Of a DNA stretch of 64,000 nucleotides, positions 57,004-64,000 are shown in pieces. This DNA comes from Methanonatronarchaeales archaeon (GTDB taxonomy: Archaea > Halobacteriota > Methanonatronarchaeia > JAANXF01). A program made the translations under genes and the position numbers. The notes beneath the pieces are model-generated. The model made no database searches, was not told the DNA's origin, and was given only the letters and a program-made list of their open reading frames with translations. Numbering within the stretch: the stretch's first letter is position 1; every line of letters begins with the position of its first letter. The stretch lies in contig JAANXF010000013.1 in the NCBI GenBank assembly GCA_018263395.1, positions 1 through 64,000 on the forward strand, written 5' to 3'.

Positions 57004-57620
57004 TACCCCTGGTGCACGACCTGACCGGTAAAAAGGTCGTTATATTCGGTGGAGGCGACGTCGGTGAGCGCAAGGCCAGGTTCTTCGAGGGAGAGTGCGA
57101 AGTGGTCGTGGTGAGCAGGGACTTCAATGAGGGGCTGATGGACCTGGACGTCGAGCTCCTGAGGGGGGACGTCGAGGGGAGCTACGCGGAGCTCCTGGAC
57201 GGCGCGTTCCTGGCGGTGCCGGCCACCTCGAACAGGGTCCTCAACGCCGAGATAGAGGTGGAGGCAGGGGCGAGGGGCGTCCTCGTCAACAGGGTCGACG
57301 GGCCCGGGGAGGTGATCGTCCCGAGCGTGGTCGACTTCGAAGACTTCGCGGTGTCGATAACGACCTTCGGGGAGAGCCCCGCGACCTCCAAGTTCATAAG
57401 AGAGAGGATAGAGGAAATTCTGGGGGAGGAGTATCGGGGAATGGTAGAGATACAGAGGAGGGCGAGGGACTTACTGAAGGGGGAGGTCGAGGAGCAGATG
57501 GAGAGGGGCCGTGCCCTCGCCGAGGTGATGGAGGACGAGGAGGTCTGGTCACTCCTTAGGGAGGGGAGAACCGAAGACGCGTGGAGAAGGGGCAAGGAGG
57601 TTCTCAGGGTTGCCGTTTGA
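57000..57620 (+). CDS. Precorrin-2 dehydrogenase (siroheme synthase N-domain family)
   Basis: PLVHDLTGKKVVIFGGGDVGERKARFF, AVPATSNRVLNAEI, GVLVNRVDGPGEVIVPSVV. Confidence 0.9.
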   Translation: MIPLVHDLTGKKVVIFGGGDVGERKARFFEGECEVVVVSRDFNEGLMDLDVELLRGDVEGSYAELLDGAFLAVPATSNRVLNAEIEVEAGARGVLVNRVDGPGEVIVPSVVDFEDFAVSITTFGESPATSKFIRERIEEILGEEYRGMVEIQRRARDLLKGEVEEQMERGRALAEVMEDEEVWSLLREGRTEDAWRRGKEVLRVAV

Positions 57621-58881
57621 GAGCGTACTCGGGTTGCACGTGACCCACAAGTGGTGCGAAGTGGACGAGCTGGAGGCAGCGTCAACCGGCGACACCGAGT
57701 CGGCGCTGTCCCACCTGATGGAGCACGACTCTGTGAGGGAGTGCGTCGTGATGGAGACGTGTAACAGGGTGGAGATATACGTCTACGCGGAAGACAAGGA
57801 GGAGGGCAGGAAGGTCCTTCTGGACTTCGCGGAGCACAACATGGACCTGAACGTGGAGCGCTCGATACAGTTCACGAGCGGCGAGGAGGCTCTTCGACAC
57901 CTGATGGAGGTCTCCTCCGGTATAGACTCCATGGTGGTAGGCGAGGACCAGATACTGGGCCAGGTCAGGGAGGCGTACGAGCTCGCGAAAAAGAGAGGCA
58001 CCGTGCACAAGTTTCTGGACCTGGCGTTCACGAAGGCGATAAACGTCGGCAAGAAGGTGCGCACCGAGACGGGTATAAACAGGGGGGCGGTATCCGTGGG
58101 AACGGTCAGCGTGGACATGGCCGAGGAGGTCCTGGGGAGCCTCGAGGGCCGGGACATACTCGTGATAGGGGCGGGCGAGATGGCGACCAGCGTCGTCAAG
58201 TGCCTCGCGGAGAAGGCGCCGGGAAGAATCACTGTCGCAAACAGGACCCTGTCGAGGGCCGAGGAGCTGGCCCGGCAGGCCGCCGGCAGTGGAGTGAAGT
58301 TCTCACGCTTCACGGAGTTCCTCCCCGATGCCGACCTCGTCATAAGCGCCACCGGGGCTCCCCACCCGATAATAGAGAAGGAGGACCTGGAGGGCGTGGA
58401 GCGCACCTTGAAGCTGCTCATACTGGACATCTCCAACCCGAGGGACGTGTCCACGGACGTGGAGGAGCTGCCCGGCATAACCAGAATCGACCTGGACGGC
58501 CTGGAGGCCGTGACCACCGAGAACAGGAGGAGGCGCCGATCAGAGGCCAAGAAGGTGGAGGGAATGATCGAGCAGGAGCTCGACCTCCTCCTCCGGGGGT
58601 TCGAGGAGAAACAGGTGGATAACCTCGTCGGGCACCTGCACATGAGGGCCGCCAGAATCAGAGAGAGGGAGCTGAAGAAGGCCCTTCAGCGACTCGGGGA
58701 AGAGGACGAGCTGAGCGACCGTCAGGTCCGCATAATCGACGACATGTCGAGATCCGTGCTGGGCAGCCTGCTGGCGGACCCCACGGGCGAAATCAAGAGA
58801 GCAGCGAGGGAGGATGACGAGGAGTTCCTGTCCGCCGTCAGGAGGATGTTCCGTCTGGAGCAGCCGGTGATCAGCAGATGA
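57610..58881 (+). CDS. hemA: Glutamyl-tRNA reductase
   Basis: VMETCNRVEIYVY, GIDSMVVGEDQILGQVREAYE, AFTKAINVGKKVRTETGINRGAVSVG; TTG start. Confidence 0.96.
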   Translation: MPFESVLGLHVTHKWCEVDELEAASTGDTESALSHLMEHDSVRECVVMETCNRVEIYVYAEDKEEGRKVLLDFAEHNMDLNVERSIQFTSGEEALRHLMEVSSGIDSMVVGEDQILGQVREAYELAKKRGTVHKFLDLAFTKAINVGKKVRTETGINRGAVSVGTVSVDMAEEVLGSLEGRDILVIGAGEMATSVVKCLAEKAPGRITVANRTLSRAEELARQAAGSGVKFSRFTEFLPDADLVISATGAPHPIIEKEDLEGVERTLKLLILDISNPRDVSTDVEELPGITRIDLDGLEAVTTENRRRRRSEAKKVEGMIEQELDLLLRGFEEKQVDNLVGHLHMRAARIRERELKKALQRLGEEDELSDRQVRIIDDMSRSVLGSLLADPTGEIKRAAREDDEEFLSAVRRMFRLEQPVISR

Positions 58882-59636
58882 GGCTCGCTATCTTTCGGCC
58901 CGAGCGCCTCCTGCGGCGGTCGATCGATTACTGCGAGTCAAGGGGCTTCGAAGTCCTGGCAGCTCCCTCTATAGAGCTCTACCCGCGGAGCGATGCGATG
59001 AGGGAGTTCCTGTCGGAGGTCAGGGAGGGGGACCCGGATATCGTCGTGTTGACGAGCCAGAACTCCATACGAATGCTTCGGGACGAGCTGGGCGACGAGG
59101 TGGTCGACGAGCTGAGGGGAAGGACGGTCGCGGCGATAGGTACGAAGACCCTGAGGTCCCTTGAGGAGAGGGACATCGAGGTGGACATCGTGCCGGAAAC
59201 CTTCTCCTCGACCGGTCTGGTGGAGGCCCTGCGGCCTCACGAGGGTAGCTGCGTCCTGGTGGCGAGGAGCGACAGGGGCGACGAGCGTTTGCTCGAGGCC
59301 GGGGACTTCCTGGAATTGAGGGAGTTCAAGATTTACGAGGTCGGGCTTCCGAGGGACACCTCCCCGATACGGGAGGTCCAGGACCGCGCGGTTCGGGGCG
59401 AGGTGGACGCCTTCGCGTTCACGAGCACCATGACGGTCAGGAACTTTCTGAGGGTCGCGGATGAGGGCGGCAGGGTGGACGAGGTCAGGCGGGCACTCTC
59501 CGACTCGGTCGTGGCGGCGCTCGGCAGACCGACAGAGGAGACACTGGAGTCCCTCGGGGTGGAGGTGGACGTCGTTCCCGAGAGGTACACCTTCGAGGGC
59601 CTCGTGGACGCCATCGAGGGCCTGCCCGCCGCCTGA
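58878..59636 (+). CDS. hemD: Uroporphyrinogen-III synthase
   Basis: FRPERLLRRSIDYCESRGFEVLAAPSIELYP, VVLTSQNSIRML, AFTSTMTVRNFL. Confidence 0.9.
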   Translation: MRLAIFRPERLLRRSIDYCESRGFEVLAAPSIELYPRSDAMREFLSEVREGDPDIVVLTSQNSIRMLRDELGDEVVDELRGRTVAAIGTKTLRSLEERDIEVDIVPETFSSTGLVEALRPHEGSCVLVARSDRGDERLLEAGDFLELREFKIYEVGLPRDTSPIREVQDRAVRGEVDAFAFTSTMTVRNFLRVADEGGRVDEVRRALSDSVVAALGRPTEETLESLGVEVDVVPERYTFEGLVDAIEGLPAA

Positions 59637-59670
59637 AGATTTAACAAGGTTCGAGGGGGAGTCTCTTGTC

Positions 59671-60570
59671 ATGAATCGGCGAAGGCGGAGCCTGGTGGTT
59701 ATCGCGTTGATACTGGGAGGGATAGCGATCTCCCTGGTCGCGGGTTACAGCTACAGCCAGAACGTGGCCTGGGCCGGCGACGAGGTTCACGTGGTATACC
59801 TCCAGGGCCAGATGGCGACGGCGACCGTGCCCGGCGGCCTGGGCGTCGTATCGTCTGAAACCATCTCGGGCCACATCAGGGACTCCGCTGATTCCGGAGC
59901 GGCCGCGATCGTGCTCAGGGTGAATAGCCCCGGGGGGACTCCGGCGGCGGCCCAGGAGGTCGTGGACGCCGTCGAGTACGCCAGGTCGAAGGAGGTGCCC
60001 GTGGTGGCCTCGATGGGGGACATCGGCGCGTCAGCCGCCTACTACGCCGCGTCTGAAACCGACCGCATAGTTGCGAATCCCGACACCATGACCGGGAGCA
60101 TAGGCGTCATCTGGCTCTTCGAGAACTCCTCGGCCAAGTTTCGGAAGGAGGGCACCAACTACACCATCGTGAAGTCGGGTGAATTCAAGGACATGGGTTA
60201 CCCGCAGGTGGGGCTCACGGAGGAAGAGGAGGAGTACGCCCAGGGCGTGGTCGACGCCGCGCACTCCAGGTTCGTCGAGCAGGTCGCGGAGGGGCGAAAC
60301 CTGCCCAGGGACGAGGTGGAGAGCGTGTCGGACGGAAGGGTGTACACGGGCCGTGATGCCCTCGAACTCGGCCTCGTAGACGAGATGGGGACCCTCGACG
60401 CCGCGATAGAGGCGGCCGAGGAGCTCTCGGGCGTCGAGGACGCCGAGGTGAGGTACGTCAACCGCCCCTCCCTCGTGAAGCTGCTCCTGGGCGAGGGCGG
60501 CGGCGTCGGGTTTGCGGAGGTGCTCGGGTACCTGGAGCCCTACGGAAAGCTCCTTTCCGTGGCCGGCTGA
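59671..60570 (+). CDS. sppA: S49-family signal peptide peptidase (SppA)
   Basis: VHVVYLQGQMATA, VLRVNSPGGTPAAAQEVVDAVE, SMGDIGASAAYYAASETDRIVANPDTMTGSIGVI. Confidence 0.93.
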   Translation: MNRRRRSLVVIALILGGIAISLVAGYSYSQNVAWAGDEVHVVYLQGQMATATVPGGLGVVSSETISGHIRDSADSGAAAIVLRVNSPGGTPAAAQEVVDAVEYARSKEVPVVASMGDIGASAAYYAASETDRIVANPDTMTGSIGVIWLFENSSAKFRKEGTNYTIVKSGEFKDMGYPQVGLTEEEEEYAQGVVDAAHSRFVEQVAEGRNLPRDEVESVSDGRVYTGRDALELGLVDEMGTLDAAIEAAEELSGVEDAEVRYVNRPSLVKLLLGEGGGVGFAEVLGYLEPYGKLLSVAG

Positions 60571-60649
60571 GGCAGCCCGGTAACCATAATTATTAATCGT
60601 GATAGATTTCCGAAACCTTTAATACTGTACCGCCTCAACGAAGTCACAG

Positions 60650-61027
60650 GTGACGTGGATGAACAGGTACTTCTCGAGGCGGAGAATCACGAAGGAGGAC
60701 ATGCCGTCTACCACCCGCTTCCAGATCAAGGGCGGAGAGGGGGAACTGCACACTCTCATAGCCAGCGAGCGGGCCCGGGTAAAGAGGAGCGAGGTCACGG
60801 AGATACCCATAGAGCCGGTCTCTGTCCCCCTGAACAGGCTGATCGTGCCCTGCGGATACGTGCGGCACCCCCTGGGCAACACGGTGTCAGTTGGCGAGGA
60901 GGAGGTCAAGGACGTGGATCAGAAGAGGTACATCCAGCACGTGGCGTTCCTGCCCTTCAAGTACGGGGAGGTGCAGGAGGAAGATATCGTGGGGGTGGTC
61001 GACTTCATCCCCATTGAGAGCGCGTAG
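60650..61027 (+). CDS. DUF22-like archaeal protein
   Basis: FQIKGGEGELHTLIASERARVKRSEVTEIPIEPVSVPLNRLIVPCGYVRHPLGNTVSVGEE. Confidence 0.6.
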   Translation: MTWMNRYFSRRRITKEDMPSTTRFQIKGGEGELHTLIASERARVKRSEVTEIPIEPVSVPLNRLIVPCGYVRHPLGNTVSVGEEEVKDVDQKRYIQHVAFLPFKYGEVQEEDIVGVVDFIPIESA

Positions 61028-61435
61028 AGCTCTCTCCCGCCCCTTTATTAACAGGGGGAGAGGGGGCCCAGTCACCGGCGAGATTTACGTGGAGCACGGC
61101 TCACGGTTCCGCTCACGACCGGACCCGCCGGACAGGAAACGCGAACTGGAGAAAAAACACCCCATTTCCCCACGTTCTCTCGAGTACGGCCCCGTAGTGA
61201 AACGGCTCCAAGTCGAGACCGTACACCCCCGCTGGGAACCGCGACGCGGCCCGTGGCCCGGGAGGGGTATCCGTCGCCGCAGCAGAAGCCCCTGTCCGGC
61301 TGACCCGTGTTTCGAAACCTTTCCCGTGACGCGTGCCCGTCTCGCCGGAGCCCCAACGCGTTACTCCTCTCCCTGCTCCCTCGCCACCCTTCTGCCCCCG
61401 GCGCGGCTCGACGCCGTGGTTACTATCCGTATCCC

Positions 61436-62062
61436 CTACACCGATGCCCCGCTCTTGAGAAGTGCCTTCAGGTTTTCCCTGTCGTCCACGCGCGTGACGC
61501 CGAACCTGAGGGTGCCGCCGCCCCGGGTACCCCTCGCGGAGATCGCCGCAGGGATAATCCTCTTCACGTTCGGGTGATGCGCAACCTCGATCAGGAGTTT
61601 CGTGCCGTCGCCTCCACCGACCACTGAGATGTGTGACCCGCCGAACTTGCTTCCTGGCGAGGCCTCGACCTCGTCCAGGGGCGCCGCGCCGGACAGCTCC
61701 GCCTTCACGCCCCCGAAGAGGTCACCGCACAGCCGTACGACTTCGAGGGAGGTTATCGACCTCAGCTCCTTAACCGCGTCCCTCGGTCCCCCGACGTACA
61801 CCCTGTCGGGTCTCCTGCGGTACAGCAGCTCCTCGACCAGTGAGACGTGGTTGCGGAAGGCCACCTGCCGCTCCCTTCTCTCCTCCCTCCGATACGACGC
61901 CGGGACCCTCTCTGCGGCGACCCGCTCCCCGTCCAGGTAGAACCTCACGTCCGCGAGGTCCTCCCCGAAAAGGACGGCCGCCGCCTCCGCGTTCCTCTCC
62001 CCGCAGACGAGGCAGAGGTCCCCGGGCCGCTCCAGCGGAAAGCCGCAGAAGGAACAGTTCAC
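61436..62062 (-). CDS. Archaeal DUF2103-like protein with N-terminal zinc ribbon
   Basis: MNCSFCGFPLERPGDLCLVCGERN; GGSHISVVGGGDGTKLLIEVAHHPNVKRIIPAAIS. Confidence 0.75.
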   Translation of the reverse strand: MNCSFCGFPLERPGDLCLVCGERNAEAAAVLFGEDLADVRFYLDGERVAAERVPASYRREERRERQVAFRNHVSLVEELLYRRRPDRVYVGGPRDAVKELRSITSLEVVRLCGDLFGGVKAELSGAAPLDEVEASPGSKFGGSHISVVGGGDGTKLLIEVAHHPNVKRIIPAAISARGTRGGGTLRFGVTRVDDRENLKALLKSGASV

Positions 62063-62347
62063 CGGCTACACCCCTCGCATACCGTTTCACTGCCGTATCT
62101 CATCTATGTTATCCCGTTGTACGGAGTTCGGGCCTCCCAAGAATCCGCCCCGGCGCCGTGAAACCCACTTTTTTTTCCGGCTGCTCGATTTTCTCCGCGC
62201 CAGACCTCCCAGAGTTCGCGGGGTCCACAACCCGTGGATACGGTCACCTCCCCGAAGCCGGAGTGCTTCCGCCGAGCCGCCCCGTCCAGTTCACGGCGGG
62301 GGTCGTCGGACCCGAGGAGAGCCCGGAAGGGGGGTCCTGACCTTTTG

Positions 62348-62989
62348 CTATCGTCTCTCCGCGCCGTACCTCTCCTTGGGAAGGAGGGCCGTGGCGACGG
62401 CGGAGACCCCGAGCGCCTTTGCGACGTCCACGCCTATAAATGGAAGTACGCCGAGCAGGAAGGCCCTCTCCAGACCCAGGCCCACGCCATATGCCAGCCA
62501 GAGTGCCCCGCAGGCGTAGATCACCGCTACGCCGAGCAGGAAAGTCGGAACGAGGAACCGGGCCCTCCTGGCCTCGACGCTTGAATCGACTATCCATCCG
62601 ATGAGGAACGCGGCCAGCACGAAGCCGACTATGTAGCCGCCGGTTGCCCCGAAAATCACCTCGAGGCCTCCACTCGAGAAAATCGCCTCCCCCTCTCCCG
62701 GCGCGAACCACGGGATCCACGCCGCGCCGACGGCGGTGTAGACCACCTGGCTCAGGCCGCCCCAGGTCCCGCCGAGCACGACGGCACTGAGAAGCACGGC
62801 AAAGACCTGTCCCGTCACCGGGACCGGCGTGAATGGCAGGTAGAGCCTGACCTGTGCCGCCAGGCCCGTCAGGGCGGCGAACCCGACAGCCAGCCCGACC
62901 TTGTGCACCAGCTCAGCCTCGTACCTCCAGCTGTAGAAATCGCGACGCGCCCTCCTGTAACTCTCGACGACTTCTCCCGACATGTACAC
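62348..62989 (-). CDS. bioY: BioY-family biotin transporter substrate-binding subunit
   Basis: RLYLPFTPVPVTGQVFAVLLSAVVLGGTWGGLSQVVYTAVGAAWIPWFA, GATGGYIVGFVLAAFLIGWI. Confidence 0.92.
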   Translation of the reverse strand: MYMSGEVVESYRRARRDFYSWRYEAELVHKVGLAVGFAALTGLAAQVRLYLPFTPVPVTGQVFAVLLSAVVLGGTWGGLSQVVYTAVGAAWIPWFAPGEGEAIFSSGGLEVIFGATGGYIVGFVLAAFLIGWIVDSSVEARRARFLVPTFLLGVAVIYACGALWLAYGVGLGLERAFLLGVLPFIGVDVAKALGVSAVATALLPKERYGAERR

Positions 62990-63016
62990 ACCCGTAAACC
63001 TGGTTGAGATAAAAGT

Positions 63017-63205
63017 TTACGAGAGCGGTATTAAGCCTTTCTCCAGCAGAACCCCACTCGAGACGTAGTACACGATCAGGGCGTAACCGAGCAACAGCAC
63101 GGCGAGGCTTATACGGTACACCCAGGTAAAAAGCGCTATCTGCACCCCCGGTTCACCGAGCCTCTTCCCTGCAGCGCCGGCCAAATCGTCGAGGGACATC
63201 CTCAC
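63017..63205 (-). CDS. Small membrane protein, 62 aa
   Basis: Short ORF with one TM helix. Confidence 0.5.
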   Translation of the reverse strand: MRMSLDDLAGAAGKRLGEPGVQIALFTWVYRISLAVLLLGYALIVYYVSSGVLLEKGLIPLS

Positions 63206-63298
63206 GAAGACGCGTTTCTCCCCGTACTCATAGAGCGTCGAGTTTATTCTCCCGCGTTGCCCGGCTCCCCGCAGCGCCGCTCCACGGGTTACGGGGCC

Positions 63299-63913
63299 TC
63301 ACTCCTTTGCCCTCTTGATTCGGAAGATGGTCTCCCTCTCCATCTCCTCCAGACGGAAGTCGATGTAGTCCCTGGCCCCCTCGAGCTCGGGGATCACGTT
63401 GTACTCCAGGGCGTTCACCCTCCTCTTCGTCTTCTCTATTTCTTCCAGAAGCCGGTTCACCGCGGCGTTGATCTCTGCGGCCTCTATTATAGAGTTCATC
63501 AGGTTCTCGTAGGCCGTCACTGCTTCGTCTATCTTGCTGCTGGTTCCCATGACGCCGTACCCCCTCTCCATCAGGGGCTTCGACACGTCTTCGGCCTCCA
63601 TCTCCGGCACCCGTAGACCCATAACGTTCTTCATCTTCATGAAGAACCTGGGCCTCTTCTGTGCCGCGTAGGCCGTCGACTTCAGCTCTATGTCGCCCTC
63701 AACCGCCCTGGCCACGTTCAGCTTCCTCTGGGCATCCACGTACTCTTCCGTCAGCTGGGAACGCGCTCCCTTCGCCTTATCGAGGATTTTCTGGAACTCC
63801 AGGATCAGGCCGTCCCTCTTCATCTCGAGGAGGCCGTGCCCCCTCTTGGATAGCTCTATGCGGTCCTCGATTTCGAACAGGTTGGACCGGGTCGGCTTGA
63901 CGTCCTGCGTCAT
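63299..63913 (-). CDS. atpD: A/V-type ATP synthase subunit D
   Basis: VKPTRSNLFEIEDRIELSKRGHGLLEMKRDGLILEF, RRVNALEYNVIPELEGARDYIDFRLEEMERE. Confidence 0.96.
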   Translation of the reverse strand: MTQDVKPTRSNLFEIEDRIELSKRGHGLLEMKRDGLILEFQKILDKAKGARSQLTEEYVDAQRKLNVARAVEGDIELKSTAYAAQKRPRFFMKMKNVMGLRVPEMEAEDVSKPLMERGYGVMGTSSKIDEAVTAYENLMNSIIEAAEINAAVNRLLEEIEKTKRRVNALEYNVIPELEGARDYIDFRLEEMERETIFRIKRAKE

Positions 63914-64000
63914 CTGGATTCCGGATGATACCTCTCTATGTGCTCCTCGTCGATTCTGATGAGTTCGTCGACCGGCAGCATGGAGAGGAGGTCCCACCCC
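63910..64000 (-). CDS. atpB: A/V-type ATP synthase subunit B, C-terminal end (partial at window edge)
   Basis: Partial reading GWDLLSMLPVDELIRIDEEHIERYHPESR* overlapping the atpD start. Confidence 0.9.
   Translation of the reverse strand, partial: GWDLLSMLPVDELIRIDEEHIERYHPESR

Overview
The window is about 64 kb of high-GC archaeal chromosome. It looks euryarchaeal/Halobacteriota-like: TBP, Orc1/Cdc6, sn-glycerol-1-phosphate dehydrogenase, A/V-type ATPase, F420 and H4MPT biosynthesis, PurO, and many acidic proteins. Most of it is dense housekeeping sequence, with three accessory or decaying stretches at about 0.1-4.7 kb, 32.8-37.2 kb and 46.8-54.9 kb. Strongest observations: (1) a tRNA-Trp(CCA) gene with a 185-nt intron bounded by a complete bulge-helix-bulge motif. 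The intron carries C/D boxes, and its two guide segments match the tRNA's own exons so that the N+5 rule lands on positions 34 and 39. (2) The archaeal-type mevalonate genes (UbiX, UbiD-like decarboxylase, both aconitase-X subunits) lie within 8 kb but are split by an accessory island holding a VapBC-like pair, a nucleotidyltransferase, a DUF4268 protein and a glycosidase-like lipoprotein. (3) A six-gene run with overlapping or near-abutting genes links DmrX-like, DUF447, CitG-like and Dus-like TIM-barrel proteins to CofD and CofE. (4) An ABC-2 permease appears fused to a PrsW-like protease domain across a frame break. (5) An Ahb-type siroheme-to-heme cluster. (6) A QALGGH-type C2H2 zinc finger in an archaeal protein. 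Several genes (MscS, histidine kinase, ABC permease, two small ORFs) are split by frameshifts, so either pseudogenes or assembly error must be excluded. All family assignments come from motif recognition in the translations; no database search was run.
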